Below are positions 34,785-44,224 of a stretch of DNA of 64,000 bases, piece by piece. Both the position numbers and the translations under genes were made by a program. Each line of letters opens with the position of its first letter. Position 1 is the stretch's first letter. Source of the stretch: Nonomuraea sediminis (GTDB lineage: Bacteria; Actinomycetota; Actinomycetes; Streptosporangiales; Streptosporangiaceae); the NCBI RefSeq assembly GCF_018531495.1, contig NZ_JAHDTI010000005.1, positions 372,001 through 436,000 of the forward strand, written 5' to 3'. The notes under the pieces were generated by a model. That model ran no database searches. It saw nothing but the letters and a program-made list of their open reading frames with translations, and had not been told where the DNA came from.

Positions 34785-37700
34785 ATGCGGGGGCCGTTGG
34801 TCGTCAAACGGGCGTTCAGCGAGCCGCTGCTGTTACTGGCCGCGTTCGGCTCCATCCTGCTGGCCACCACCACCCTGGTCGCGCTGACCATGTACGCCTC
34901 CTCCATCGCCGACATCGGTGTGCGCCGCACGATGGAGACCGCGACGTCGGCGCAGAAGGCCGCCACCGTGAGCACCTCGGTGTCCGCGGAGACCTTCTCC
35001 CGCTTCGACCAGACGGTCCGTGCCGAGGTCACGAGGGCCTACGGCGGCGCGCCCGCGCAGATCACCACCAGCTTCCGCTCCGACTCCTACACGCTGCCGG
35101 GCCAGGAGGGCCGCAAGACCCCCGAGCTGCTGCGCTTCGGCAGCTACGACGGCCTCGACCAGCAGGCGGAGCTGATCTCCGGCAGCTGGCCCAAGGCGGG
35201 CGGCGACATGGTGGAGGCGGCCGTCTCGCTGCCCGCCGCCTCGGCCACCGGATTCAAGGCCGGCCAGGTCATCACCACCGAGGGGCGGCTCGACCACGCC
35301 AAGGTCCGCGTGCGCATCACCGGCGTCTTCCAGCTGCACGACCCCTTCGGCGACCGCTGGAGCGCCGAGCAGCTGCTCGTCCGCGGCGTGGAGCAGGGCG
35401 GCTTCACCACCTACGGACCGCTCATGGTGGCGCGGGAGACGTTCCTGAGCCACTTCGCCACCAACGTCGCCGTCACCTGGAGCGCGGTCCCCGACCTGCG
35501 CTCCATCACCCCCGAGCAGCTGCGGCCCCTGGCCGGCCGGGTGGCGGGGCTGCCCGACCGGCTGACTGCCGCCGGGTGCGCCAACTGCACCGCGACCAGC
35601 CGCCTGCCCGAGTTGCTCACCCAGCTCGACACCGCCTCCCTGGTGGCACGCTCCACCATGCTGATCCCGGTGCTGCAGCTGCTCCTGCTGGCCGCCTACG
35701 CGCTCATGCTCACCGCCCGCCTGCTGGCCGACCACCGCCGCATGGAGGTGGCGCTGCTGCGCTCGCGCGGCGCGGGAACGCTCAGGCTGGCGTTCCTGGC
35801 CGGCGGCGAGGCCCTGCTGGTGGCCGTCCCGTGCGCGGTCGTCGCGCCGTTCCTCAGCCCGCCGCTGCTCGGCCTGGTCAACGCGCTGCCCTGGATCAAG
35901 GCCTCGGGCGTACGGCTGGCGCTGTCGCCTGACGCGGGCGCGTTCCTCGTGTCGGCGGCCGTGGCTCTCGCCTCGGCGATCCTGCTCGTGCTCCCGGCTC
36001 TGGCCGGGGCCCGCCGTACATATGTCGAGGAGCAGGCGGCGCGCGGGCGCGGCGGCGGGCGGGGGCTGATCGAGCGGGCGGGCGCCGACCTGGCGCTGCT
36101 GGTGGTCGCGGGGCTGGCCATCTGGCAGCTGCAGCACTACGGCGCGCCGGTCACCGCGACGGCGGGCGGCGACCTGGGCATCGACCCGCTGATCATTTCC
36201 GGGCCCGCGCTGGCGCTGCTGACCGGCGGCATGCTGGGGTTGCGGCTGGTGCCGCGCATCTCGCGGCTGGCCGAGAAGGTCACTGCCAGGCGGCCTGGCC
36301 TGGCGCCCGCGCTGGGCGCCTGGCAGGTGAGCAGGCGTCCGCTGAAGTACGCGGGTCCCGCGCTGTTGCTGACCATGGCGGTGGCCATCGGGATCGTCTC
36401 GCTGGCCACGGCCTCCACCTGGCGCGCCTCGCAGGCCGACCAGGCCCGCCACCGGGCCGGCGCCGACCTGCGGCTGACGGGGCCGCCCGACGGTCCCGAG
36501 CTGGGCACGTTCGGCCGCGGCACGGCCTTCGCCGCGCTGCCCGGCGTCACGGCCCTGTCCCCCGCCTATCGCGGGCAGGTCGACCTCGGCTCGCAGACCG
36601 CCACGCTCATCGGGCTGGACGCGGCCAAGCTCGACCGGCTGCTGCAGCTGCGTCCCGACCTGTCCGCGCGCAGCGTGGGCGAGATGTCGAAGGCGCTGGC
36701 GGCCGCCCGCGCCGCGGGCGACGCGCTGGAGATCCCCGGCACGCCGTCGCGGCTGCAGGTGCAGGCGCACGCCACGGGCCGGGTGCCGCTGCGGATGATG
36801 ATCTCCGACGCGCTCGGCGTGTGGCGTGAGGTCTCGCTCGGCGTCCTGCAGGAGGGCGACAACCGGGTCGACGTCGACCTGGGCGCGCTCGCCGGATCCA
36901 GCGGGAAGATCACCTACCCGCTGTCGATCCGGGGCCTGGTCGCCAACCCGCCCGAGTCGGGGACCGTGCGGATCACGGCGTCCGTGCTCGGCCGGCCGTA
37001 CGACCTGGAGGTGACGGAAGCCCAGCCCGTCTCCACCGCGCGGCGGGACGCGCGGCCGCTGCCGATCGTGCTGAGCGCCGACCTGGCCGCGTCGCTCAAG
37101 CTGGCCGACGGGGCGACCGGGCGCGTCAGCATGGACGGGCGCGTCATCGACGTGACCGTGGCGGGGATCGTCGCGCAGATGCCGACCACCTCCGCAGGGC
37201 AGCCGGCCATGCTGGCCGACTGGGCCACGCTGCACGATCGCGACCTGGCCGCGGGGCTGATCCCGCGGCCGGCGACGGAGTGGTGGCTGGCCGCGCGCGA
37301 CGGCGACGCCTCGCAGGCCAGGGCGGTGCTGCAGACCAGGCCGCAGTGGGACGTGACCGCGGTCGACCAGCGGGAGCTGGCCGCGCAGCTGCGTGACGAC
37401 CCGCTGGCCAGCGGGCTGCAGGGGGCGCTCATCCTCGGCTTCCTGGCGGCGCTGGTGTTCGCGGCGCTCGGGTTCCTGGTCAACGCGACGGTCGCGGCGC
37501 GCGAGCGGATGGCGGAGTTCACCATCCTGCGGGCGCTGGGGGTGAGCTTCCGGCAGATGTTCGGGCTGCTGGCCATCGAGCAGACCTTCGTCATCGGGCT
37601 GTCGCTGGTCGCGGGGACCGCGCTGGCGGTCGTGGTGGGCGCGCTGGTCGTGCCGCACATCGTGCTCACCGGGCAGGCCGCCGCGGTCACCCCGGGCGTG

Positions 37701-37826
37701 CTGCTCGAGATCCCGTGGCCCGCCACGCTCGCCATGCTCGCGGTGGTGGCCGCGGTGCTGTTCGCCATCGTCGCCGGTCTGGCCAGGCAGCTGCGGCGGC
37801 AGGGCTTCACCAGGGAGGAACTGTGA
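34785..37826 (+). CDS. FtsX-like ABC transporter permease (large)
   Basis: This 1013-aa membrane protein has the architecture of the MacB/FtsX (type VII) family. A first membrane helix (LLLLAAFGSILLATTTLVALTMYASS) is followed by a long extracytoplasmic domain with CANC, several membrane helices, a second periplasm-facing domain and the terminal FtsX core (LAALVFAALGFLVNATVAARERMAEFTILRALGVSFRQMFGLLAI). Such proteins are mechanotransmitters that act on lipoproteins or peptides outside the membrane. An AAGGGGG ribosome site precedes the ATG. It shares a GTGA overlap with the second permease. Confidence 0.88.
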   Translation: MRGPLVVKRAFSEPLLLLAAFGSILLATTTLVALTMYASSIADIGVRRTMETATSAQKAATVSTSVSAETFSRFDQTVRAEVTRAYGGAPAQITTSFRSDSYTLPGQEGRKTPELLRFGSYDGLDQQAELISGSWPKAGGDMVEAAVSLPAASATGFKAGQVITTEGRLDHAKVRVRITGVFQLHDPFGDRWSAEQLLVRGVEQGGFTTYGPLMVARETFLSHFATNVAVTWSAVPDLRSITPEQLRPLAGRVAGLPDRLTAAGCANCTATSRLPELLTQLDTASLVARSTMLIPVLQLLLLAAYALMLTARLLADHRRMEVALLRSRGAGTLRLAFLAGGEALLVAVPCAVVAPFLSPPLLGLVNALPWIKASGVRLALSPDAGAFLVSAAVALASAILLVLPALAGARRTYVEEQAARGRGGGRGLIERAGADLALLVVAGLAIWQLQHYGAPVTATAGGDLGIDPLIISGPALALLTGGMLGLRLVPRISRLAEKVTARRPGLAPALGAWQVSRRPLKYAGPALLLTMAVAIGIVSLATASTWRASQADQARHRAGADLRLTGPPDGPELGTFGRGTAFAALPGVTALSPAYRGQVDLGSQTATLIGLDAAKLDRLLQLRPDLSARSVGEMSKALAAARAAGDALEIPGTPSRLQVQAHATGRVPLRMMISDALGVWREVSLGVLQEGDNRVDVDLGALAGSSGKITYPLSIRGLVANPPESGTVRITASVLGRPYDLEVTEAQPVSTARRDARPLPIVLSADLAASLKLADGATGRVSMDGRVIDVTVAGIVAQMPTTSAGQPAMLADWATLHDRDLAAGLIPRPATEWWLAARDGDASQARAVLQTRPQWDVTAVDQRELAAQLRDDPLASGLQGALILGFLAALVFAALGFLVNATVAARERMAEFTILRALGVSFRQMFGLLAIEQTFVIGLSLVAGTALAVVVGALVVPHIVLTGQAAAVTPGVLLEIPWPATLAMLAVVAAVLFAIVAGLARQLRRQGFTREEL

Positions 37827-40444
37827 GACCGCTGCAGCTGGCCCGGGTACACCTCGGCGCCGTGGCCGTGCTGTGCCTGCTCACGCTCAGCGCCTGCTTC
37901 CTGGTCGCGGGCCTGCCGCGGACGCTGCAGGCCTCCTTCGACGCCGCGATGCGCGACACGCTCGGGCGGGCGCCGGCCGAACAGCTCGACCTCGCCGTGC
38001 GCTCGGTGTCGAACACGCGCGCCGACGACCTGACCGAGCTCGGGCAGTTCCAGGACAGGGAGAACCGCTTCCGCAAGGTGCTGCCCGCCCCGCTCAGGCC
38101 GATGGTCCAGCCGCAGGGCAGCGGGACCAGCCACTTCAGCGCCAAGACCTTCCAGACGCCGGTGCACGGCTCGAACGGCAAGACGTTCGTCAACCTGGGC
38201 TGGCTGTCCGACGCCGACAAGCGCGTGGACTGGGTCCAGGGCAGGCCGCCCGGCCCGCCGTCCAAGACCACGTTCGAGGGCCACCCGATCACGCTCTTCG
38301 AGGTGGGCGTGGTCGAGGAGTCCCTCACCCAGATGGGGCTCGCGCTCGGCCAGCAGAAGATCATCGGCGAGAGCGACTACGCCGCCGTCAAGGTCGTCGG
38401 CGTCTTCCGCGCCAAGAACCCCGCCGACCGCTACTGGAGCCACAACTTCGACGTCCTGCACGTCCAGCTCGTGCAGCAGCCCAACGAGCTGGAGCCGGAG
38501 AAGCACACCACCACGCTCATCTCCACCGCCGCGCTGACCGCGCTCAGCGGCGCCGACCGCAACCTGGAGTACTCCTGGGTGCTCCCGGTCGACCCGCGCG
38601 CCGCCAGTTCGCTGGACGTGCCCGGGCTGCGGGCCGCCGTGAACGACTTCGGGCGGGTGGCCATGCTGCAGGCGGTGGGATCGACCTCGCAGTACCGGCT
38701 CGATTCCGGGCTGGCCAAGCTGGTCGGCGACTTCCTGGTCGCCATGGCCACCGCGCAGACCGTGATGTACCTGGTGCTCGGCGGGCTCCTCGTGGTCGCG
38801 ATCGGGGTGATCGTGCTCGCCGTACAGCTGCTGGCCAGCCGGCTGGACACCACGCTGGCCCTCATGCGGGCCCGCGGCGGATCGCTGCGGACCGTCGCGG
38901 GCACCGGGGCGGGGGTGGTCGCGCTCGCCGCGACACCCTCGGCTCTCGCGGGATACGCGGCCTCCTACGCCGTTCCCGGGCCCGTCCTGCCGATCGTGCA
39001 CGTGGCCCCCGCGCTGGTGCTGCTCACCGCCGTGGGCTTCGCCGCGGTCGGGCTCGCCCTCGCGCACCGCGCGCCCCTGCACGAGAAGCGGTCCGACGTC
39101 GTCACGGCCCGGCCATCGGCCAGGCGGATCACGCTGGAGGTGCTGGTCATCGGCCTGGCGCTGGTGGGCGCCTACCTGCTGCGCACCCGCGGGCTCACCA
39201 CGAACGTCGCCGAGCAGGGCCAGGACGCCTTCCTGCTGCTGGTCCCGATCGCGCTGACCGTCGCCGCCGCGCTGATCACCCTGCGCTGCTACCCCTACCC
39301 GCTCAAGCTGGTCGTACGGCTGGCCGCGAGCCGCCGGCCCGCCGTACCGTTCCTGGGCCTGACCCGGGCGGCCAGGGCGGGGTTCGGCAGTGTGCTGCCG
39401 GTCCTCATCCTGCTGCCCGCGCTGGCGGTGTCGGTGTTCGCGGCCGTGGTGTCGGACGGGATCGGCCGCACCCAGGTGGTCGCCTCCTGGCAGCGGATCG
39501 GCGCGCCGGTCAAGGCGAGCCTGTCGCGGGAGATCCCCGCCGACGCGATCGAGCGGATCCGCCGGGTGCCGGGGGTGACGACCGTGGTGCCCGCGCAGAC
39601 GGGCTCCGTCCAGATCGGGTTCGGCGGGCAGCGGGCCGAGGCCCTGGCCGTCGACCTCGGCAAGTGGCGGCGGCTGATCGGGGACGCGCCCATCTCGCTG
39701 CCCGCCACTGGAGGCGCGTCCGGGATTCCCGTCCTGGTCTCGCCGGAACTGCGCGGTCGCGGAACCTTCGAGATCGGCTGGCAGAGCAGGATCAAGGTGA
39801 CGACCGCGGGAGTCGTCACCGCTGTGCCCGGGTTCTTCACCGAGGGCAAGTTCATGGTCGTGCCCTTCGAGACCAACCGGCGCCCCGCGACCAACACGCT
39901 GCTGATCGGCGGGGACGTGGATCCCGCCGCGATCATGGCCGCCGCCCGGATCCCCGAGCTGTCGGTGGAGTCGCGGGCTCGGGCTCTGGACGCGATCCAG
40001 AACGATCCGCTGACGGCGACCGTACGGCAGATCCTGCTCATCACGATGGTCGCGCTGACGTGTTACGCGCTCGTCGCGGTGATCGTCACGCTCGTGGTGG
40101 GCGCGGCCGACCGCGCCAGGGCGCTGTCGTTCCTGCGCACGCTCGGGCTGTCCGCGCGCCAGGCGCAGCTGCTCACCGTGCTGGAGGTCTCCCCCATGAT
40201 CGTGACGACCGCGCTGGCCGGGCTCGCGCTCGGGCTCGGCCTGCCCGCCGCGCTCGGGCCCGGCGTCGACCTCTCCGTGTACGCCGGGGGGCTGACGGTG
40301 GACGGGTTCGGCCCCTCCCCCGTGATGCCCGTCGCACTCGCGGCCGGCGTCACCGCGGTCGCCGTCCTCGGCGCTTACGCGCACACCGCCATCAGCCGGC
40401 GGCGCAGCCTCGGCTCCGTCCTACGAGTGGGTGATCTCGTATGA
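37823..40444 (+). CDS. FtsX-like ABC transporter permease (second)
   Basis: The GTG at 37823 gives 873 aa. The start helix is ARVHLGAVAVLCLLTLSACFLVAGLP, followed by a large external domain, a block of helices around residues 290-490 and a C-terminal FtsX core (ALVAVIVTLVVGAADRARALSFLRTLGLSARQAQLLTVLEV). It is homologous in layout to the permease before it and is probably its heterodimer partner. Overlaps of 4 nt on both sides show strict translational coupling. In-frame codons upstream of 37823 belong to the previous gene. Confidence 0.88.
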   Translation: MRPLQLARVHLGAVAVLCLLTLSACFLVAGLPRTLQASFDAAMRDTLGRAPAEQLDLAVRSVSNTRADDLTELGQFQDRENRFRKVLPAPLRPMVQPQGSGTSHFSAKTFQTPVHGSNGKTFVNLGWLSDADKRVDWVQGRPPGPPSKTTFEGHPITLFEVGVVEESLTQMGLALGQQKIIGESDYAAVKVVGVFRAKNPADRYWSHNFDVLHVQLVQQPNELEPEKHTTTLISTAALTALSGADRNLEYSWVLPVDPRAASSLDVPGLRAAVNDFGRVAMLQAVGSTSQYRLDSGLAKLVGDFLVAMATAQTVMYLVLGGLLVVAIGVIVLAVQLLASRLDTTLALMRARGGSLRTVAGTGAGVVALAATPSALAGYAASYAVPGPVLPIVHVAPALVLLTAVGFAAVGLALAHRAPLHEKRSDVVTARPSARRITLEVLVIGLALVGAYLLRTRGLTTNVAEQGQDAFLLLVPIALTVAAALITLRCYPYPLKLVVRLAASRRPAVPFLGLTRAARAGFGSVLPVLILLPALAVSVFAAVVSDGIGRTQVVASWQRIGAPVKASLSREIPADAIERIRRVPGVTTVVPAQTGSVQIGFGGQRAEALAVDLGKWRRLIGDAPISLPATGGASGIPVLVSPELRGRGTFEIGWQSRIKVTTAGVVTAVPGFFTEGKFMVVPFETNRRPATNTLLIGGDVDPAAIMAAARIPELSVESRARALDAIQNDPLTATVRQILLITMVALTCYALVAVIVTLVVGAADRARALSFLRTLGLSARQAQLLTVLEVSPMIVTTALAGLALGLGLPAALGPGVDLSVYAGGLTVDGFGPSPVMPVALAAGVTAVAVLGAYAHTAISRRRSLGSVLRVGDLV

Positions 40445-41361
40445 ACCCGACACTGTCCGAGCTCGAGGAGCAGGCCACCCAGGAGAAGGCCGCCTTCGGC
40501 GGCGACGCGCACATCGTCTGCGACAACCTGGTGCGCATCTACAAGACCGAGGGCGTCGAGGTGGTCGCCCTGCAGGGCCTCGACCTGCTCATCCAGAAGG
40601 GCGAGCTGGTCGCCATCGTCGGAGCCTCGGGCTCGGGCAAGTCGACGCTGCTGAACGTGCTGTCGGGGCTCGACGTGCCGACCGCGGGCGTGGCCAGAGT
40701 GGCGGGGATGGACCTGCTGGCGATGACCGCCAAGGACCGGCTGCACTACCGGCGCTCGGTGGTCGGGTTCATCTGGCAGCAGACCGCGCGCAACCTGCTG
40801 CCCTACCTGACCGCGCGGGAGAACGTCGAACTGCCGATGCGGCTGGCCGGCCGCGCCCGCCGTGGCCGGGCCCTGGAGCTGCTCGAACTGCTCGGGGTCG
40901 ACTACTGCGCCGACAGGAAGCCACCGGAGATGTCCGGCGGCGAGCAGCAGCGGGTGGCCATCGGCGTCGCCCTGGCCAACTCGCCGCAGCTGATCCTGGC
41001 CGACGAACCCACCGGTGAGCTCGACAGCGAGACCTCCGGCGACGTCTTCGACGCCCTGCGCACCGCCAACCGCGAGCTCGGCGTGACCGTCGTCATCGTC
41101 ACCCACGACCCGCTGGTCTCCTCGCAGGTCGACAGGACCATCGGCATCCGCGACGGGCGCACCAGCAGCGAGACGCTGCGCCGCGAGGACGCCGAGGGGC
41201 AGATCGTCGCCGAGGAGTACGCGGTGCTCGACCGGGTGGGGCGCCTGCAGCTTCCCCGCGACTTCATGAACGCCCTGCAGATGGAGCGCAGGGTGCGCCT
41301 CGAGCTCGAGTCCGACCACATCGGCGTGTGGCCCGCCCGAGAGGAGCCGTCCAGTGAGTGA
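40441..41361 (+). CDS. ABC transporter ATPase, MacB/LolD type
   Basis: This 306-aa ATPase has GASGSGKST, the signature MSGGEQQRV, Walker B LILADEPTGELDS and the VIVTHDP switch. N- and C-terminal extensions (residues 1-30 and about 240-306) exceed the 220-aa core. The C-terminal part continues past the helical domain with LDRVGRLQLPRDFMNALQM. It should energise the two FtsX-like permeases. It overlaps the second ATPase by 8 nt. Confidence 0.92.
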   Translation: MNPTLSELEEQATQEKAAFGGDAHIVCDNLVRIYKTEGVEVVALQGLDLLIQKGELVAIVGASGSGKSTLLNVLSGLDVPTAGVARVAGMDLLAMTAKDRLHYRRSVVGFIWQQTARNLLPYLTARENVELPMRLAGRARRGRALELLELLGVDYCADRKPPEMSGGEQQRVAIGVALANSPQLILADEPTGELDSETSGDVFDALRTANRELGVTVVIVTHDPLVSSQVDRTIGIRDGRTSSETLRREDAEGQIVAEEYAVLDRVGRLQLPRDFMNALQMERRVRLELESDHIGVWPAREEPSSE

Positions 41362-42049
41362 GCCTCTGGTTGTCGTCGAGGGGCTGCGCAAGGTCTACCG
41401 GACCGGGCCCAAGGAGGTCGTGGCGCTGCGGGAGGTGTCCTTCCAGGCCTTCCCCGGCGAGCTCATCGCCATCCGCGGGCGCTCGGGGTCGGGCAAGACC
41501 ACGCTGCTCAACCAGATCGGCGGGCTCGACAAGCCCGACGCAGGGCGGGTGGTCGTGGCCGGGCAGGAGGTCACCTCCCTGTCCGAGGACGCGCTGCTGG
41601 GGATGCGGCGGGACGTCATCGGCTTCGTCTTCCAGTCCTTCGGGCTGATCCCGGTGCTGTCCGCGGCCGAGAACATCGGGGTGCCGATGCGGCTGGCCCG
41701 GATGCCGGTGCCCGACCGCGAGCGGCGCATCAGCATGCTGCTCGCGCTGGTGGGGCTGGAGCAGCACGCCAACCAGCGGCCCTACGAGCTGTCGGGCGGG
41801 CAGCGGCAGCGGGTGGCCATCGCGCGGTCGATGGCCAACAAGCCGCGGCTGCTGGTGGCCGACGAGCCCACCGGGCAGCTCGACTCCCAGACGGGGCGGC
41901 AGATCATGCAGCTGCTGCGGGCGCTGGTGCGCAGCGAAGGCGTGACCGCGCTGGTCGCCACCCACGATCCCAGCCTGATCACGCTCGCCGACCGGGTCCT
42001 GGAGATCAGCGACGGCGTGCTTCACGAGCAGGTGCTTCAGGAGTCGTGA
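41354..42049 (+). CDS. ABC transporter ATPase, MacB/LolD type (second)
   Basis: This 231-aa ATPase has GRSGSGKTT, the signature LSGGQRQRV, Walker B LLVADEPTGQLDS and the ATHDP switch. It ends the four-gene transporter operon. Two different ATPases with two permeases point to a heteromeric complex. Its 3' end overlaps the convergent MFS gene by 44 nt. Confidence 0.93.
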   Translation: MSEPLVVVEGLRKVYRTGPKEVVALREVSFQAFPGELIAIRGRSGSGKTTLLNQIGGLDKPDAGRVVVAGQEVTSLSEDALLGMRRDVIGFVFQSFGLIPVLSAAENIGVPMRLARMPVPDRERRISMLLALVGLEQHANQRPYELSGGQRQRVAIARSMANKPRLLVADEPTGQLDSQTGRQIMQLLRALVRSEGVTALVATHDPSLITLADRVLEISDGVLHEQVLQES

Positions 42050-43235
42050 CCGCCCGGGTCGCCGCCGGGATGCCCAGGATCGAGGCCAGGTTCGCCACGA
42101 CCACCAGGACGCCGCCCACGACCATCGTCGTGGTGACCCCTGCCACGCCCGCCAGCGGAGCGGCCACCGCCAGGCCGAACGGCCTGGAGGCGAACGAGAT
42201 CAACTGGTCGAACGACCGCACCCGGCCCAGGGCGTGCTCGGGGATCTCGTTCGACACCACGGTCTCCCACAGCGGGCTCAGCAGGCCCAGCCCGAACATC
42301 GCCCCCGCGTAGGCCACCGCGATCCCCCACGCGGGCAGCGGCACGGCCAGCGCGGCCATCGGCAGCACGTACAGTGCCGCGCAGACCTGCACGACCACCA
42401 ACGCCCGCCGCGTCCCCGCGTTCTTCCCGCGGAGGATCGGGAGGCGGGGGGCCGCGAGGACGCCCGCCACGAGGCCGACCGTGCCGGACTGGACGATCAG
42501 CACCCAGCTGGACTCGCCGCCGAGGCTGGTGACGGCCGTCAGCGGGCCGAGCGTGAGGAACAGGCCGGCCATGAAGTGCCACACTCCGTGACCGAGCACG
42601 CTGGTCAGGAACCACGGCCTCTGCCGTACCTCGCGCCATCCCGCCACCAGCTCGCGGCCGAAGGACTTGGCCTCGGCGGGGCGCGGCCGTGCCGTACGGA
42701 CTCCTCCGAGAGTCGTGGCCGAGCAGGCGAACAGCACCGCCGTGAGCAGCGCCGCCCATCCGGGCCCGGCGACCAGTACCAGGCCGCCGGAGATCGCCGG
42801 GGCGACCACGCCGGACAGGCTGGTGGCCACGCCGATGCGGGCGTTCACCCGCAGGCGGTCGGGGCCCTCCACAACCGCCACCACCAGCCTGGGTACGGCC
42901 GGCGAACCGAAGGCCACCGCCACCCCCGCCATACCCGACAGCACCGCCAGATCCGGGATCCGCGTCACGCCGAGCAGCAGTTCGACGCCGATCGCGGCCT
43001 GCGTCAGGCCTCGCACGAGGTCGGCCGCCAGCGCCACCCGCTCGGGCCTGAACCTGTCGGCCAGCACCCCGCCCACCGGCAGCAGGACCAGCATCGGCAG
43101 CAGCTCGCACGCCAGCACCAGCCCCAGCGCCTGGGCCGACCCTGTGGCACGCAGGACGGCGAGCGTCAGCGTCGTCGGGATCAAGGCGGTGGCGAGTGCG
43201 GAGACGGAGCGCCCGATCAGCAGTCGTGTGGTCAT
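42006..43235 (-). CDS. MFS exporter (MFS_3 type)
   Basis: This 409-aa protein has about 12 transmembrane segments and the MFS loop motif PVGGVLADRFRPERV (G-x3-D-x2-RR-like) between TM2 and TM3. It resembles drug or siderophore exporters of the EntS group. It is divergent from a MarR-type gene, with 67 bp between their starts, so MarR control is likely. The C-terminal tail is basic (EAPAREARRR). Confidence 0.85.
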   Translation of the reverse strand: MTTRLLIGRSVSALATALIPTTLTLAVLRATGSAQALGLVLACELLPMLVLLPVGGVLADRFRPERVALAADLVRGLTQAAIGVELLLGVTRIPDLAVLSGMAGVAVAFGSPAVPRLVVAVVEGPDRLRVNARIGVATSLSGVVAPAISGGLVLVAGPGWAALLTAVLFACSATTLGGVRTARPRPAEAKSFGRELVAGWREVRQRPWFLTSVLGHGVWHFMAGLFLTLGPLTAVTSLGGESSWVLIVQSGTVGLVAGVLAAPRLPILRGKNAGTRRALVVVQVCAALYVLPMAALAVPLPAWGIAVAYAGAMFGLGLLSPLWETVVSNEIPEHALGRVRSFDQLISFASRPFGLAVAAPLAGVAGVTTTMVVGGVLVVVANLASILGIPAATRAVTTPEAPAREARRR

Positions 43236-43251
43236 GAACGCGAAGGTATTT

Positions 43252-43292
43252 CGTTGGCATATATTTCGTCAACTAAATACTTGTTGGCGTAT
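43252..43292. promoter_or_regulatory. Shared MarR-type operator region
   Basis: The A/T-rich stretch between the MFS and MarR genes has two copies of GTTGGC(A/G)TAT spaced 31 bp apart and an imperfect inverted repeat GTTGGC...GTCAAC. It is in the right place to be bound by the MarR protein and to control both genes. Confidence 0.45.
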
Positions 43293-43302
43293 CGTTGCTC
43301 GG

Positions 43303-43800
43303 GTGGAGGACTCGGTCGATCGTCATCTGGCGCGCTGGCGCGGCAAGGCGCCCTACGACGAGCAGGTGGAGGCGATCGTGACGCGCATGCAGATGCTGGT
43401 GAAGCACCTGCGCGCCACGAAGGAGGCCTCGGTGGCGGGAGCGGGCCTGCAGTACTTCGAGTACGACACGCTCCACCGCCTCGTCGCCCACGGCGGCTCG
43501 GCCACGCCCACGGAGCTGGCGGAGGAGCTCATGCTCTCGCCCGCCGGGATGACCGGGCGCCTGGACACCCTCGAGGGCTCGGGCCTGATCCGCCGGGTCC
43601 GCAGCACCACGGACCGCCGCCGCGTGGACATCGAGATCACGGACAAGGGCCACGACCTCTGGATGGAGGCCATGTCCGTCCAGGGCGACGTCGAAACCGC
43701 CCTGATCTCCACCCTCTCCCCCACCGACCGCACCACCCTCAACACCCTCCTCAAACACCTCCTGACCCAAGCCGAATCCCACCCCCCAACCCCCCACTAA
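43303..43800 (+). CDS. MarR-family transcriptional regulator
   Basis: This 165-aa winged-helix repressor has YFEYDTLHRLVAHGGSATPTELAEEL and the wing region LSPAGMTGRLDTLEGSGLIRR then RSTTDRRRVDIEITDKG. The GTG at 43303 was chosen because the preceding codons lie in the AT-rich operator. It probably represses the MFS exporter and itself. The last 25 codons turn Pro/His-rich, and the sequence then passes directly into C-rich repetitive DNA. Confidence 0.92.
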   Translation: MEDSVDRHLARWRGKAPYDEQVEAIVTRMQMLVKHLRATKEASVAGAGLQYFEYDTLHRLVAHGGSATPTELAEELMLSPAGMTGRLDTLEGSGLIRRVRSTTDRRRVDIEITDKGHDLWMEAMSVQGDVETALISTLSPTDRTTLNTLLKHLLTQAESHPPTPH

Positions 43801-44224
43801 CCACAACCTCCCGCGCACCTCGCGGGGTCACCCTGGCCGCCACGCCGCACACGGAAACGCCCGACCAAGCCCTGGCCACCCCGCTCCATCACACGGCCCG
43901 CGCCTGACCGCCACACCGCACACGGCAACGCCCAACCAAGCCCTGGCCACCCCGCTCCCCAGCGGCGGTATGCGCGGCCAGGCGGCAGCCGCACAACCCG
44001 CACCTCACAGACCGACTAGCGCGCGTGGCCAGACCAACAGCCGGACCGCCTCCCCCAACGTGGTCAGCAGCATGCGACCGGACTACAGCCGCACCTCCCA
44101 GAGCGGTTAGCACCATGCCAGACAGCAGCCGGACCGCCTCCCCCAACGTGGTCAGCAGCATGCGACCGGGCGCAACTGTACAAGCCGCTCTCAGCGGATT
44201 GCCGGGCTGTCTCCCGTGGAGTGG
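43801..44224. repeat. Gene-free region with two direct-repeat pairs
   Basis: Two 51-bp copies lie at 43837-43887 and 43908-43958 (offset 71 bp, about 90% identical). Two identical 44-bp copies lie at 44038-44081 and 44126-44169 (offset 88 bp). The period is not a multiple of 3, unlike the coding repeats at 25-30 kb. The plus strand is C-rich. No gene is evident; frames are short and differ between the copies. Confidence 0.8.

Noticed and set aside
36914..40384. A long minus-strand open frame (about 1150 codons) opposite the FtsX-type permeases
   Set aside because: It is antisense to two well-supported membrane proteins. Its translation is Arg/Gly/Asp/His-rich without folds. High GC keeps such shadow frames open.
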